Shown here piece by piece: positions 24,824 to 33,850 of a stretch of DNA of 64,000 bases. The translations under genes and the position numbers were made by a program. The notes under the pieces were generated by a model. That model had not been told where the DNA came from. It was given only the letters and a program-made list of their open reading frames with translations, and searched no databases. Origin of the DNA: Archangium violaceum (GTDB lineage Bacteria > Myxococcota > Myxococcia > Myxococcales > Myxococcaceae); NCBI RefSeq assembly GCF_016859125.1, contig NZ_CP069338.1, forward strand, positions 12,341,501 to 12,405,500, read 5' to 3'. The number at the start of each line of letters is the position of its first letter. The stretch's first letter is position 1.

Positions 24824-25633
24824 ATGGCAACCAAAGCTTTCCAGGAGAAGGTGGTGCTCATCACCGGTGCCTCCAGCGGCATCGGACGGGCAGCCGCCAG
24901 GGCCTACGCCGCGCAGGGGGCCCACCTCGTGCTCGCCGCGCGTCGTGAATCCCACCTGCGGGACACCGCGCGTGAAGTGGAGGCACTCGGCGTGCGGGCA
25001 CTCCCCGTGCGCTGCGACGTCACGAGCGAGGAGGACGTGACGCGGCTGGTGCTCGAGACGGAGAGCGCGTTCGGCGGGTTGGACATCCTCGTCAACAACG
25101 CGGGGCTCGGGCTCTATGGGCCCGTCGAGGGCTTCAGCGAGGCGCAGCTGCGCCAGGTCTTCGAGATCAACTTCTTCGGCCTCGTGCGCGTCACCCGCGC
25201 CGCCCTGCCCCTGCTGCGCAAGCGCGCTCCCGGCTCGCAGGTGGTCAACGTCAGCTCCGTGCTCGGACACCGGGGCCTGCCCCTGCTCGGTGGCTATGGC
25301 TCCTCCAAGGCCGCGGTGAACCTCCTCACCGAGTCCCTGCGCGCCGAGCTCGCCGCCGAGGGCATCTCCGTGCTGCTCGTCTCCCCGGGCCTCACCGAGA
25401 CGGAGTTCCGCGACTCCCGCCTCAACGCCGAGGGCTGGAAGCAGGACGCCATCCCCCTGAACGCGATGAGCTCCGAGGCCGTGGCCACCGCCATGGTGCG
25501 CGCCAGCCGCCGCAAGCGCCGGGAGACAGTGCTCACCCTGCCCGGTCGCGTCATGGTGCTCGCCAACCGGTGGATGCCGGGGCTCTTCGACCGTGTCGCC
25601 CGCCGCGTCGTGAATCCCGCCAGGAAGCCATGA
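24824..25633 (+). CDS. Short-chain dehydrogenase/reductase
   Basis: A classical SDR of 269 residues: cofactor-binding TGASSGIGRAA near residue 14, DILVNNAGLG near residue 87, and the catalytic NVSSVLGHRG...GGYGSSKAAV giving Ser, Tyr and Lys. SPGLTETEFRDS follows. An Arg-rich LVLAARRESHLR after strand two suggests NADP preference. The substrate is unknown. The ATG at 24824 is preferred to a GTG at 24812. Its stop overlaps the mutY start (ATGA, 25630-25633), so both are translated together. Confidence 0.9.
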   Translation: MATKAFQEKVVLITGASSGIGRAAARAYAAQGAHLVLAARRESHLRDTAREVEALGVRALPVRCDVTSEEDVTRLVLETESAFGGLDILVNNAGLGLYGPVEGFSEAQLRQVFEINFFGLVRVTRAALPLLRKRAPGSQVVNVSSVLGHRGLPLLGGYGSSKAAVNLLTESLRAELAAEGISVLLVSPGLTETEFRDSRLNAEGWKQDAIPLNAMSSEAVATAMVRASRRKRRETVLTLPGRVMVLANRWMPGLFDRVARRVVNPARKP

Positions 25634-26760
25634 GCCCTCCGCGCAAGCGCAAGGAGTCCTCCGCCGAGCGACTCGTCGAGCCCGGACGCCGCGAGTCGCT
25701 GCGCACGCGGCTGCTCGAGTGGTACGACCGGCAGAAGCGCGACCTGCCCTGGCGCCGCACGCGCGACCCCTACGCCATCTGGCTCAGCGAGGTGATGCTC
25801 CAGCAGACCCAGGTGGCCACCGTCATCCCCTACTGGGAGCGATTCCTCCAGCGCTTCCCCACGGTGGAGTCCCTGGCCGCCGCGCCGCTGCCGGACGTGC
25901 TCGCCCTGTGGCGGGGGCTCGGCTACTACTCGCGCGCGCGCAACCTGCACGGCGCCGCCCAGGAGGTGGTGGCCCGCTTCGGCGGCAGGCTGCCCCCCAC
26001 CGCCGCCGAGCTGCTCACCCTCCCCGGCTTCGGCCGCTACACCGCGGGGGCCGTGGCCTCCATCGCCTTCGGCGAGCCCGCCCCGCTGGTGGATGGCAAC
26101 GTGGCCCGCGTCCTCTCCCGCGTCTTCGAGGTGGAGGGAGCCCCGGGAGACCGCGCCCGCGAGGCCCGGCTGTGGGCGCTCGCCACGGAGCTCGTCCACG
26201 GCGAGCGGCCCGGCGACTTCAACCAGGCCCTCATGGAACACGGCGCCACCGTGTGCCGTCCGGAGAGCCCCCTGTGCCTCCTGTGTCCCGTGCGCGAGGA
26301 GTGTCTCGCCTACCGCCACGGCCGCGTGGACGAGCTGCCCCCGGCCAGGGTTCGCGCCGCGCCCAAGCGGATGACACTCGCCGTGGCCGTCTGGGCCCAT
26401 GAGGGCCGGCTGCTGCTCGCGCGCCGCGCGGAGAAGGGCCTCTTCGGTGGACTGTGGGAGCTGCCCGCCGCGGAGGTGGACGACGACACGCCCGACACGG
26501 AGTCCGCCTCCCGCCTGGCCAAGGCACTCGGCGCGGACATCACCGTACGGGGACACCTCGGCACCGTGCGCCGGCAGCTCACCCACCGCGCCCTCTCGCT
26601 CCGGCTCCTGCGCGTGACGGGACCCACGCACCCCACCCACGCGCCCTCCTTCCGCGAGCTGCGCTGGTGCACCCCGGACGAGGCCTCCTCGCTCGGCATG
26701 AGCACCGCGATGCACAAGGCCCTCGAGGCCGCTATCGCCGCCGGAGCACTCCGCGCCTGA
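25630..26760 (+). CDS. mutY: A/G-specific adenine glycosylase
   Basis: Base-excision repair enzyme that removes adenine mispaired with 8-oxoguanine. The 376 residues show the catalytic Glu in WLSEVMLQQTQV (Glu54), the helix-hairpin-helix LLTLPGFGRYTAGAVASIAF with catalytic Asp in VDGNVARVLSR, and the 4Fe-4S ligands C-x6-C-x2-C-x5-C (CRPESPLCLLCPVREEC). A carboxy Nudix-like 8-oxoG recognition domain has GLFGGLWELPAAE. Length is normal. It is coupled by ATGA to the SDR gene, and a 7-bp hairpin follows the stop. Confidence 0.97.
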   Translation: MSPPRKRKESSAERLVEPGRRESLRTRLLEWYDRQKRDLPWRRTRDPYAIWLSEVMLQQTQVATVIPYWERFLQRFPTVESLAAAPLPDVLALWRGLGYYSRARNLHGAAQEVVARFGGRLPPTAAELLTLPGFGRYTAGAVASIAFGEPAPLVDGNVARVLSRVFEVEGAPGDRAREARLWALATELVHGERPGDFNQALMEHGATVCRPESPLCLLCPVREECLAYRHGRVDELPPARVRAAPKRMTLAVAVWAHEGRLLLARRAEKGLFGGLWELPAAEVDDDTPDTESASRLAKALGADITVRGHLGTVRRQLTHRALSLRLLRVTGPTHPTHAPSFRELRWCTPDEASSLGMSTAMHKALEAAIAAGALRA

Positions 26761-26762
26761 AA

Positions 26763-26780
26763 CTGTCCGGCAACGGACAG
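26763..26780 (+). terminator. Hairpin terminator after mutY
   Basis: A perfect 7-bp stem CTGTCCG-gcaa-CGGACAG begins two bases after the mutY stop and is followed by CTTCCGCTCT. Confidence 0.6.
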
Positions 26781-26901
26781 CTTCCGCTCTGGCATGTTGC
26801 TCCGAGAACGCAGGGCCTCGGGTCCAATTTCCCTGGTCCGATGAGGGTGCTGATGTTGCAGGGAGCAGTCTTTCCTTTTGCCCCCGAAGGAGCCCTCACA
26901 C

Positions 26902-27129
26902 ATGGCACGTGCACAAGCCAAGGCGACCCAGACCCAGAACACGTCTCCCCAGAAGCAGGTGACGGAGACCCCGCGCGGCGCCGCCAATACCAACACCAGC
27001 CGCCCCGGGCCTACCCAGGAGCAGATCGCCCGGCGTGCCTATGAGCTCTACCTCGCGCGCGGCGGTAGCCACGGCCGTCATGAGGACGACTGGCTCCAGG
27101 CCGAGCGCGAGCTGAGGCTCGGACGCTGA
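26902..27129 (+). CDS. DUF2934 domain protein
   Basis: A 75-residue protein: a Gln/Thr-rich start, then EQIARRAYELYLARGGSHGRHEDDWLQAERELR, the compact DUF2934 helix pair (RAYELYxxRG...DWLxAExEL). Function is unknown; such proteins are short, soluble and often stress-related in proteobacteria, which is only an association. GGAG lies upstream of the ATG at 26902. Confidence 0.85.
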   Translation: MARAQAKATQTQNTSPQKQVTETPRGAANTNTSRPGPTQEQIARRAYELYLARGGSHGRHEDDWLQAERELRLGR

Positions 27130-27250
27130 ACGCCCCAGCGCGCGAGCGTCCCCACCTCCCGCACCAGGTCGGCGATGGTCGTGCGCTCGAGGTCCTTCTC
27201 CCTCGCGAGCCGTGCCTCCTCGAAGTGCCCGGCGATGGCGACGGTGAAGC

Positions 27251-28342
27251 TCAGCTGGCGTACGGTGGCCGCTCCGAGGCGGGCTCCGCCACCAGCGCCT
27301 CCCGGAGCCGCCGCTGAGCCTGCTTGAGCTGCTCGAGGACATGCTCGGCATCCACCACCGTGCGCATCGCCAGGCCGCACGCCGGCGTCAGCAGCACCTG
27401 CGCGCCCACCCGCGTGAAGTCGTAACCCGGTGGCAGGGCCGCCTCGAGCGACACCTCCACCGCGTCCACCAGCTCCCCCACCTCGTACGTGGAGGTCAGA
27501 TCCGTGGGGATGATGCCCAGACTCAACGTGGCCCCCGAGTCCAGGAAGCGCGCGAACGCACTCGACTCCTCCAGCACCGCGTCCAGCGACAGCCGCACAT
27601 CCAGCGACAGCACGTCCAGCCCCGCCTCCAGCAGGCTCGCCCAGTGCGTGTTGCCGCAGCAATGCACGCCCACCAGCGCGCCCTCGCGCTGCAGCGCCAC
27701 CACCAGCAGCCGCAGCTCCTGCATGGCCAGCAGGTGCCTCGGGTTGGAGCGCTCGAAGGCGTACAACCCTGGCTCGTCCAGGAAGAAGAGGGGCGTCGTC
27801 CCCGCCCGGCGCAGCGCCTTCACCATCGCCAGCGAGCGCGCCAGCATCAGCCGGAACATGGCCTCGTCCAACCCCGGCTCGTCCAGGGCCGCCCGCCCCT
27901 CGCTCGTGCGAGCCACCGAGCGCACCGTGAAGGGCCCCGCCAGCTGCGCCTTCGCGAAGGCCAGCTTCCGGTTCTCCACCTCCCAGAGGAACGGCCGCCA
28001 CGCCCGGCACCCCTCCAGCGAGGGCTCGAAGGCCTCCACCGCGCCCGAGGACAGCGCCGCCTCCAGCCGCTCCTCGAAGTCCCCGCGCGCGCTGGCCCAC
28101 GCCTCCAGGTCCACCGTGCACAGGCCCTCGTCGTCCCACCGCAGACCTGGCAGCCCCTCGAGCGCCTGCGGAATCATGAACTCCGAGGGCCGCCCGATGG
28201 GCAACTGGGGCAGGAAGGGAATGTCCAGCGCGAGCGCGGCCTGCAGGCCCATCTCGAGCTGGGTGTGTGGAAGACTCCCGATGCCGGTGGTGGCACAGGT
28301 GGGTAGCAGCTGAACGGCACGGCGGATGTTCGGCGCGCTCAT
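27251..28342 (-). CDS. MetE/UROD-like TIM-barrel protein (cobalamin-independent methionine synthase relative)
   Basis: A 363-residue protein starting TCATTGIGSLPHTQLEMGLQAAL, the opening of the archaeal-type MetE/UROD-like family. GVHCCGNTHWASLLEAG carries candidate zinc ligands (His, Cys), and LLTPACGLAM supplies another Cys near the end. It is half the size of full MetE, so it matches the catalytic half only. It probably transfers a methyl group to a thiol; the donor is unknown. It is 12 bases downstream of the alpha/beta hydrolase gene with a GGGGG site, so both form an operon. The window also has the B12-dependent MetH. Confidence 0.78.
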   Translation of the reverse strand: MSAPNIRRAVQLLPTCATTGIGSLPHTQLEMGLQAALALDIPFLPQLPIGRPSEFMIPQALEGLPGLRWDDEGLCTVDLEAWASARGDFEERLEAALSSGAVEAFEPSLEGCRAWRPFLWEVENRKLAFAKAQLAGPFTVRSVARTSEGRAALDEPGLDEAMFRLMLARSLAMVKALRRAGTTPLFFLDEPGLYAFERSNPRHLLAMQELRLLVVALQREGALVGVHCCGNTHWASLLEAGLDVLSLDVRLSLDAVLEESSAFARFLDSGATLSLGIIPTDLTSTYEVGELVDAVEVSLEAALPPGYDFTRVGAQVLLTPACGLAMRTVVDAEHVLEQLKQAQRRLREALVAEPASERPPYAS

Positions 28343-28354
28343 GGTTCCCCCAAT

Positions 28355-29263
28355 CTAAGCCACCTTCACCCCATCCCCCACCGTCGCCAGGCCCTGGCTG
28401 TCGAGCCACCGTTCCACCGTGGAGAGGAACTCCTCCGGAATCTCCAGCATCGGCGTGTGGCCGACCCCCTGGTATTCCACGTACGTCCAATCCGGCCGCA
28501 CCCGGGCCAGCTCGCGCGAGTTGGCCACCGGCACCAGCCGATCCTCGGTGCCCTGGATGAGCAACGTGGGGACGCGAATCGCCGTCTCCATCTCGCGGAA
28601 CTTCTTCTTGCGCAGCAGCATCATCACCAGCGAGCGCGCCGCCTCGACGAAGGCCTCGTCGGACCAGGGCATCCGCTCGTACCGCTCGCGGGCGAACTCC
28701 ACATGCGCCCGTACCACCTCCTCCGGGAAGCGGCTCAGGTCCCGGCAGCACAGCTGGAGCATGCCCCGCGCCAGCTTCTCGGGCCCATACCGGGCCGAGC
28801 GCCGCTTCACGAAGAACTCGCCCACCCCCGGGATCGCGTAGAGGGCGAACATCATGAACACGGCCCGCTCCATCCGGGTGTTCTCGGCGCTCGGCTGCGC
28901 GGGGTTCACCAGCACCAGCCCGGATACCCGCTGGGGCTGGCGGGCCGCCTCCATCACCGAGAGAGCCCCGCCCATCGAGTTGCCCATCAGCAGGACCGGC
29001 TCGGAGGGGGACACGGCCTGGATGAAGGCGTCCAGCAGCGCCTGGTTGGCGTGGACACTCGCCGAGCGTCCCGCGAGCGGCGTCAGGCCGAAGCCCGTCA
29101 AATCCAACGCCAGCACCCGCGCGCGCCGGGCCAGCTTCTCCCCCACCATCATCCAGTTGTGGTGCGAGCCACCCAGCCCGTGCACCAGCACCATCGTCGG
29201 CCCGGAGCCACCGAAGTCCATGTAGTGAACGGGTCCGCCAAGATCGAGTGTGCGCGTGATCAT
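28355..29263 (-). CDS. Alpha/beta hydrolase
   Basis: A 302-residue cytosolic alpha/beta-hydrolase. The oxyanion region is MVLVHGLGGSHHNW. The nucleophile elbow GNSMGG carries Ser, the acid is in LLIQGTEDRLVP, and the catalytic His is in GVGHTPMLEIPEEF. A lid-like helical insert spans about 140-225. The ATG at 29263 follows GGAGGAGGTG. It resembles esterases and C-C hydrolases of the MhpC group; the substrate is not predictable. It precedes the MetE/UROD-like gene in the same unit. Confidence 0.88.
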   Translation of the reverse strand: MITRTLDLGGPVHYMDFGGSGPTMVLVHGLGGSHHNWMMVGEKLARRARVLALDLTGFGLTPLAGRSASVHANQALLDAFIQAVSPSEPVLLMGNSMGGALSVMEAARQPQRVSGLVLVNPAQPSAENTRMERAVFMMFALYAIPGVGEFFVKRRSARYGPEKLARGMLQLCCRDLSRFPEEVVRAHVEFARERYERMPWSDEAFVEAARSLVMMLLRKKKFREMETAIRVPTLLIQGTEDRLVPVANSRELARVRPDWTYVEYQGVGHTPMLEIPEEFLSTVERWLDSQGLATVGDGVKVA

Positions 29264-29353
29264 CACCTCCTCCCTACCACGTCCCAGGAGGGAATGGGCC
29301 GCCCGGTGGCCGGTGCTGGACGCTGTCGGCGAGTCGGGTAGCCTGCCGTACAC

Positions 29354-30205
29354 ATGCCCGAGCTGCCCCCCCTGCCCCCCTCGCTGGATGCCTGGCGCGA
29401 GCGCATCGAGACCGCCCTCGCGCCCTGCGTCCTCTTCACCACCCGGGACGAGGAGGATCCGGACATGCCCGGGTGCCGCTACGGAGGACACCCGCTCGTC
29501 CCGCCGGGGACGCAGTGGCCCCACTCTCCCCGCGGCCCGCTCTCCTTCGTGGGTCAGCTCGATTTCGCCGAGCTGGCCTCGTGCCGGGGCGAGGCCCTGC
29601 CAGACCTGCCCCGCGACGGTGTCCTCGCCCTCTTCTATGACGTCCAGGAGCAGCCCTGGGGGTTCGATCCGAAGGACGCCGCCTCCTCGAAGCTCCTCTG
29701 GACGCCACGAAGCGCGGACGCGGTGGCGCTCGCCCCGCCTCGTGAGTTGGAGGAGGCGGGCCTGGCCTTCGACCTTCCCCTGAAGCTCACGCCCCGGCTC
29801 GGCCTGTCCCTGCCGGACCCCTGGGATCGCCGCGCGACCCTCCCCGTGGACGAGTGGGGTCAGGACCCGGCGGATGACTACACCGTGCTGCGCGAGCGCC
29901 TCACGGGCGGCGAGCACGCCCACCAGGTCGGAGGCCACCCCTGGTGGATCCAGAGCGACGCGCGCCTGGAGGCCCAGCTCGTCACCCATGGCCTGTACTG
30001 CGGCGACTCACGCGGCTACGACTCGCCCCAGGCCCGGCGGCTGGAGCCCGGCGCCAACGACTGGAGCCTGCTGTGGCAGATCGGCTCCGACGACGCGTCC
30101 GGCTTCATGTGGGGAGATATGGGCAACCTGTACCTCCTCATCCGGGACGCGGACCTGCGTGCCCGCCGGTTCGACCGGGCCTGGCTGGGCCTTCAGTGCG
30201 GGTAG
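29354..30205 (+). CDS. DUF1963 (YwqG-like) protein
   Basis: A 283-residue soluble protein with DUF1963/YwqG features: CRYGGHPLVPPGTQWPHSPRG and LSFVGQLDFAEL near the amino end, LALFYDVQ in the middle, and HQVGGHPWWIQ with WSLLWQIGSDDASGFMWGDMGNLYLLI near the end. The last of these is the signature of the family. Function is unknown; it is widespread and often linked to polymorphic-toxin or housekeeping contexts. It stands alone, with a hairpin about 40 bases after its stop. Confidence 0.85.
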   Translation: MPELPPLPPSLDAWRERIETALAPCVLFTTRDEEDPDMPGCRYGGHPLVPPGTQWPHSPRGPLSFVGQLDFAELASCRGEALPDLPRDGVLALFYDVQEQPWGFDPKDAASSKLLWTPRSADAVALAPPRELEEAGLAFDLPLKLTPRLGLSLPDPWDRRATLPVDEWGQDPADDYTVLRERLTGGEHAHQVGGHPWWIQSDARLEAQLVTHGLYCGDSRGYDSPQARRLEPGANDWSLLWQIGSDDASGFMWGDMGNLYLLIRDADLRARRFDRAWLGLQCG

Positions 30206-30245
30206 GTTCCCAGGCGGGTAGGAGCCCAGAACCCTACGTGCGCCT

Positions 30246-30264
30246 GCCCGCTCCACGAGCGGGC
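30246..30264 (+). terminator. Hairpin terminator after the DUF1963 gene
   Basis: A perfect 8-bp stem GCCCGCTC-cac-GAGCGGGC is followed by CCGGGTATTT. Confidence 0.65.
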
Positions 30265-30491
30265 CCGGGTATTTGGCCCACCGTGCACATGCGGTGTAGG
30301 CTCTCCATCAGTGCAGTCGAGGGAGAATCCTTGATGGCCATCGAATCAACTGCTCCTGACTCCGACGAACGGATGCTCACGTAGGCGGATAGCGGCCAGC
30401 CCGGGCTGGTTCCCGAACGTCTTCAATCTCCCCCCTTCATCCAGCTAGGCTGGAACCGCTCGCTCCCAGAGACACGTCGGTAGACGCCACC

Positions 30492-32312
30492 ATGCAATCG
30501 GACGAAATCAAAAGCCTCACCAAGAAGATCTACAACGCCTACCAGGTGAACAACATGCTGGGGGCGGCTCCGTTGGTCCTCACGTTCGCCATCCTCCTCG
30601 GAATCAAGTCGGGGAAGGAGACGACGACCGCCATCATCCTGGCGGGCATCATCTCCGCGGTGTTCGGCGTCGTTCCCAACCTGGTCACGAGCTCCGAGCT
30701 CAAGAAGGCTTTCGAACCGACCGATCCCGAGACCCGGCTGCGGCTGCTCCTCAAGGTCCCCCGCATCCTCGAGTGGAAGATCCTGGGCGCGCTCCTGGCC
30801 TTCGCGGCCGCCTACATCTCGACGCTCGTCATCATGTTCGACAAGAGCGTCCTGTCGATCCCCTGGGGCCTCACGTTGATGTACCTCATCAACTCGCTCA
30901 TGTGGATCCAGGTGCGGCTCTCCATCGAGAGCTATCTGCGTCCGTACGCGATGAAGGAGTTCCATCGCATCCCGTCGCCGAACATCAAGGACAGGGGCTA
31001 CCTCTGGCCGCGCCAGGAGTGGTTCCTCCCCTACGCGTTCGGCATCTTCATTGCCTGCACCGTGGCGACGATGCTCACCATCATCTTCAAGAGCGCCGAA
31101 GGCATGATGCCGGAGATGGCCGCCAACATGAGCGGCATGTCGTCCGAGCAGCTCGAGGGCTACCTGAAGCAGAGCCTGGGCATGCTGGCCAGGCAGCTGA
31201 TGGTGCCGCTGGTGGTCGTCGGCGTGTACATCCTGCTCAACGCCGCCAGCTCCGCGTGGCGCGTGGCGCGCCACCAGGTGGAGGGCGCCCGGGCCGTCCA
31301 GGAGTCCATCGAGGCCCTGGTGTCCGGTACGCCCAGGCTGCCGGCGTGGGTGAGCACGGATGAGATCGGCGATCTGGCGCAGGCGACGAGCAAGGCCTTC
31401 GCGAAGCTCCGCGCGCTCTCGCTCGCCCTGAAGGAGTCCGCGCAGAGCCTGGGCAGCTCGGCCCAGGAGCTGGGCATGTCCACCACGAAGCAGACCGAGG
31501 TGCTCTCCCGTCAGGCCGCCGCGCTCCAGGAGACCCAGGTCACCGCCCAGGAGATCAAGGAGACCTCCACCCTGGCCTTCCAGAAGGCCGAGAACGTCCT
31601 CAAGGAGACCGAGCGCGCCGACGCCATCAGCCGCTCCGGCGAGGAGGTCCTCGAGCAGAGCCTCAGCGGCCTGGAGAGCATCCGCCAGCAGGTGATGGAG
31701 ATGGCCCGGCGCATCAAGGAGCTGGACGGAAGAACGCGGCAGATCGGCAACATCACCACCACGGTGAAGGACCTGGCCGACCAGTCCAACATGCTCGCGC
31801 TCAACGCCGCCATCGAGGCCGTGCGCTCGGGCGAGCACGGCAAGGGCTTCGCCGTCGTGGCCCGTGAAATCCGCATGCTGGCCGACCAGTCCATCAAGGC
31901 CACGCGCAACGTGCGCGAGCTGCTCCAGGACATCAGCACCGCCATCCGCACCACGGTGGAGATCACCGAGCGCGGTTCGGCGAGGATCGACAGCAGCCTC
32001 GGTCAGGTGCGCGAGTTCGGAAACAACATCCGCCAGCTGTCGGGCATCGTCCGGGAGAACGCCGCCTCGGTCCGGCAGATCTCCGCCGCGGTCGCCCAGC
32101 AGAACGCGGGCATCAGCCAGATCTTCCAGGCCGTCAACGAGCTGTCCACGATGATGGATCAGACCATGACGCGGCTGCGCTCCTCGGAGGAGGCGATGAA
32201 CGTCGTCCAGGGCGTGGTCGAGCGCGTCACCGGTTTCGTGGGCGAGTACGAGTGGGAGAGCGAGGAGCTGGCCAAGCAGGCCACCGTCTCCCGTTCCGAG
32301 CCCACGGCCTAG
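30492..32312 (+). CDS. Methyl-accepting chemotaxis protein without a recognisable ligand domain
   Basis: A 606-residue chemoreceptor. The amino 250 residues hold several membrane helices (around 22-65, 98-135, 180-202 and 232-255) and no long periplasmic sensor, so sensing may occur in or next to the membrane. A HAMP-like linker region is followed by a long coiled coil. The signalling tip, near [19 protein letters not shown] with [18 protein letters not shown], is the canonical CheA/CheW-binding hairpin. No CheR-binding pentapeptide ends the protein. No che gene is adjacent, so it must feed a system elsewhere; the organism's A/S motility and pili are plausible outputs, which is inference. Confidence 0.92.
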   Translation: MQSDEIKSLTKKIYNAYQVNNMLGAAPLVLTFAILLGIKSGKETTTAIILAGIISAVFGVVPNLVTSSELKKAFEPTDPETRLRLLLKVPRILEWKILGALLAFAAAYISTLVIMFDKSVLSIPWGLTLMYLINSLMWIQVRLSIESYLRPYAMKEFHRIPSPNIKDRGYLWPRQEWFLPYAFGIFIACTVATMLTIIFKSAEGMMPEMAANMSGMSSEQLEGYLKQSLGMLARQLMVPLVVVGVYILLNAASSAWRVARHQVEGARAVQESIEALVSGTPRLPAWVSTDEIGDLAQATSKAFAKLRALSLALKESAQSLGSSAQELGMSTTKQTEVLSRQAAALQETQVTAQEIKETSTLAFQKAENVLKETERADAISRSGEEVLEQSLSGLESIRQQVMEMARRIKELDGRTRQIGNITTTVKDLADQSNMLALNAAIEAVRSGEHGKGFAVVAREIRMLADQSIKATRNVRELLQDISTAIRTTVEITERGSARIDSSLGQVREFGNNIRQLSGIVRENAASVRQISAAVAQQNAGISQIFQAVNELSTMMDQTMTRLRSSEEAMNVVQGVVERVTGFVGEYEWESEELAKQATVSRSEPTA

Positions 32313-32361
32313 AGCAGCACACGGCCTGGAGCCGCCCCCCCCGGCTCGGCCAGGTAGCACC

Positions 32362-32387
32362 ACCGGCGCCACACGTGTGGCGCCGGT
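32362..32387. promoter_or_regulatory. 26-bp perfect palindrome between chemoreceptor and P450 genes
   Basis: ACCGGCGCCACAC followed by its exact complement GTGTGGCGCCGGT, with no spacer, 31 bases before the P450 start. It is followed by TCCCCCC. It may be the chemoreceptor's terminator (11-bp stem, 4-base loop) or an operator for the P450; the sequence alone cannot decide. Confidence 0.6.
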
Positions 32388-32418
32388 TCCCCCCGCCCCC
32401 CGCGCAGTCACGATCTCT

Positions 32419-33789
32419 ATGGAAGCTTCCCAGCCCTCCAAGTCCATCCCCCGCGTCTCGGGGGCTCCCCTCATTGGCAACCTGTCCGAGTTCCGCGCCA
32501 GCCGGCTGGATCTGCTGCTGCGCGTGAGCCGGGAGTGCGGCGACATCGGGTCCTTCCGTATCGGCCCCGTCGAGGTCGTGGTGATCAGCTCCGCCACGCT
32601 CGCCAACTCCCTGCTGGTCGGCCATGCGGAGGACTTCAACGGAGGCCCCATTGGCCGCATCTTCATGCCGCTGGTGGGAGACAAGAGCCTCATCTTCCAG
32701 GACGGAGCCCCCCACCGGGAGCAGCGCAAGCTGCTGGCGCCCAGCTTCCACCCGAAGCGGCTGGCCGAGTTCTGCCAGTCCATGACGCGCTACACCCAGG
32801 AGGCCGCCTCGGGTTGGCAGGACGGGCAGATGCTCGACATGGTCCATGAGATGACCATCCTGACCATGCGCATCATCGGGAAGACCATGTTCGACGTGGA
32901 CTTCCAGAACGAGGCGTCCGATCTGCGCGAGGCGATGATGGTGACGCTGGAGCACCTGGATCACATGAGCTCCAGCGCGCCCATCCCCCTGTCCTGGCCG
33001 ACCGCCCGCAACAAGAGGGCCCGTGCGGCGATCGCCACCATCGACAACAGCATCCGGGCGATGATCGACGAGCGGCGCCGTGACGCCACGGACCGCAAGG
33101 ACATGATGAGCTCGCTGCTGCAGGCGCGTAACGACGCCGGCCAGCCCATCGACGAGTCGCAGATCCGCGCCCACATCGTGACCTTCTTCAGCGCCGGGCA
33201 CGAGACGACCGCCCTTGCCCTGAGCTGGACCTGGCAGCTGCTGGCCCGCCACCCCGAGGTGTACGCCAGGGTCCGGCAGGAAGTGGACGCGCTCGGCGGA
33301 AAGACCCCGGGCTTCGAGGATCTGCCCCGGCTGAGCTACCTGCAGCAGGTCATCAAGGAGTCGCTGCGCCTGCACCCCACCATCTTCATGATCGCCCGCG
33401 CCGCCGTGCGCGACGTGGAGATCGAGGGCTACCCCATCCGCAAGGGGCAGATGGTGCTGATTCCGCCCTACTGCATCCACCGCAACCCGGAGTACTTCCC
33501 GGACCCGGAGCGCTTCCAGCCCGAGCGCTTCGAGCCCGAGCGCGAGAAGAGCCGCCCCAAGCAGAGCTACATGCCCTTCGGCTCCGGCCCCCACACCTGC
33601 ATCGGCAGCCACTTCGCGATGATGGAGACGCAGCTCATCATGGCGACGATGCTCCAGCAGTTGGATCTCGAGCTGCCCGCGGGTGAGCAGGTCAAGCCCC
33701 AGGTGCTCACGGTGTCGCTGCGCCCCTCCGCGTACAAGATGCGGGTGAAGCGCCGCGGCAGCGACGCCCCCCAGACGAAGGTGGCGTAG
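32419..33789 (+). CDS. Cytochrome P450
   Basis: A 456-residue soluble P450 monooxygenase. The I-helix oxygen motif is A259GHETT, the K-helix ExxR is ESLR, the PERF-type motif is FQPERF, and the haem-binding loop FGSGPHTCIGSHFA has the axial Cys394. All catalytic signatures are intact. The ATG at 32419 is preferred; the frame runs further upstream into the palindrome. Its 3' end converges, 61 bases apart, with the class II terpene cyclase, so oxidation of a diterpene product is the likely role. No dedicated ferredoxin or reductase gene is adjacent. A strong bidirectional hairpin separates the two units. Confidence 0.92.
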   Translation: MEASQPSKSIPRVSGAPLIGNLSEFRASRLDLLLRVSRECGDIGSFRIGPVEVVVISSATLANSLLVGHAEDFNGGPIGRIFMPLVGDKSLIFQDGAPHREQRKLLAPSFHPKRLAEFCQSMTRYTQEAASGWQDGQMLDMVHEMTILTMRIIGKTMFDVDFQNEASDLREAMMVTLEHLDHMSSSAPIPLSWPTARNKRARAAIATIDNSIRAMIDERRRDATDRKDMMSSLLQARNDAGQPIDESQIRAHIVTFFSAGHETTALALSWTWQLLARHPEVYARVRQEVDALGGKTPGFEDLPRLSYLQQVIKESLRLHPTIFMIARAAVRDVEIEGYPIRKGQMVLIPPYCIHRNPEYFPDPERFQPERFEPEREKSRPKQSYMPFGSGPHTCIGSHFAMMETQLIMATMLQQLDLELPAGEQVKPQVLTVSLRPSAYKMRVKRRGSDAPQTKVA

Positions 33790-33800
33790 AGGCCACGCCC

Positions 33801-33839
33801 GCGGCCCCCGCTCCCGGTCCCCCACCGGGAGCGGGCCGC
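33801..33839. terminator. Bidirectional terminator between P450 and cyclase genes
   Basis: A perfect 12-bp stem CCCGCTCCCGGT (33807-33818) and ACCGGGAGCGGG (33824-33835) with a five-C loop. It sits between the two convergent stops and is extended by imperfect GCGGC/GCCGC. Confidence 0.8.
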
Positions 33840-33850
33840 TCAACCGCGAC

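Noticed and set aside
25630-26760. Endonuclease III instead of MutY
   Set aside because: The C-terminal Nudix-like domain and the MutY-type catalytic segment are present, so MutY is the better call.
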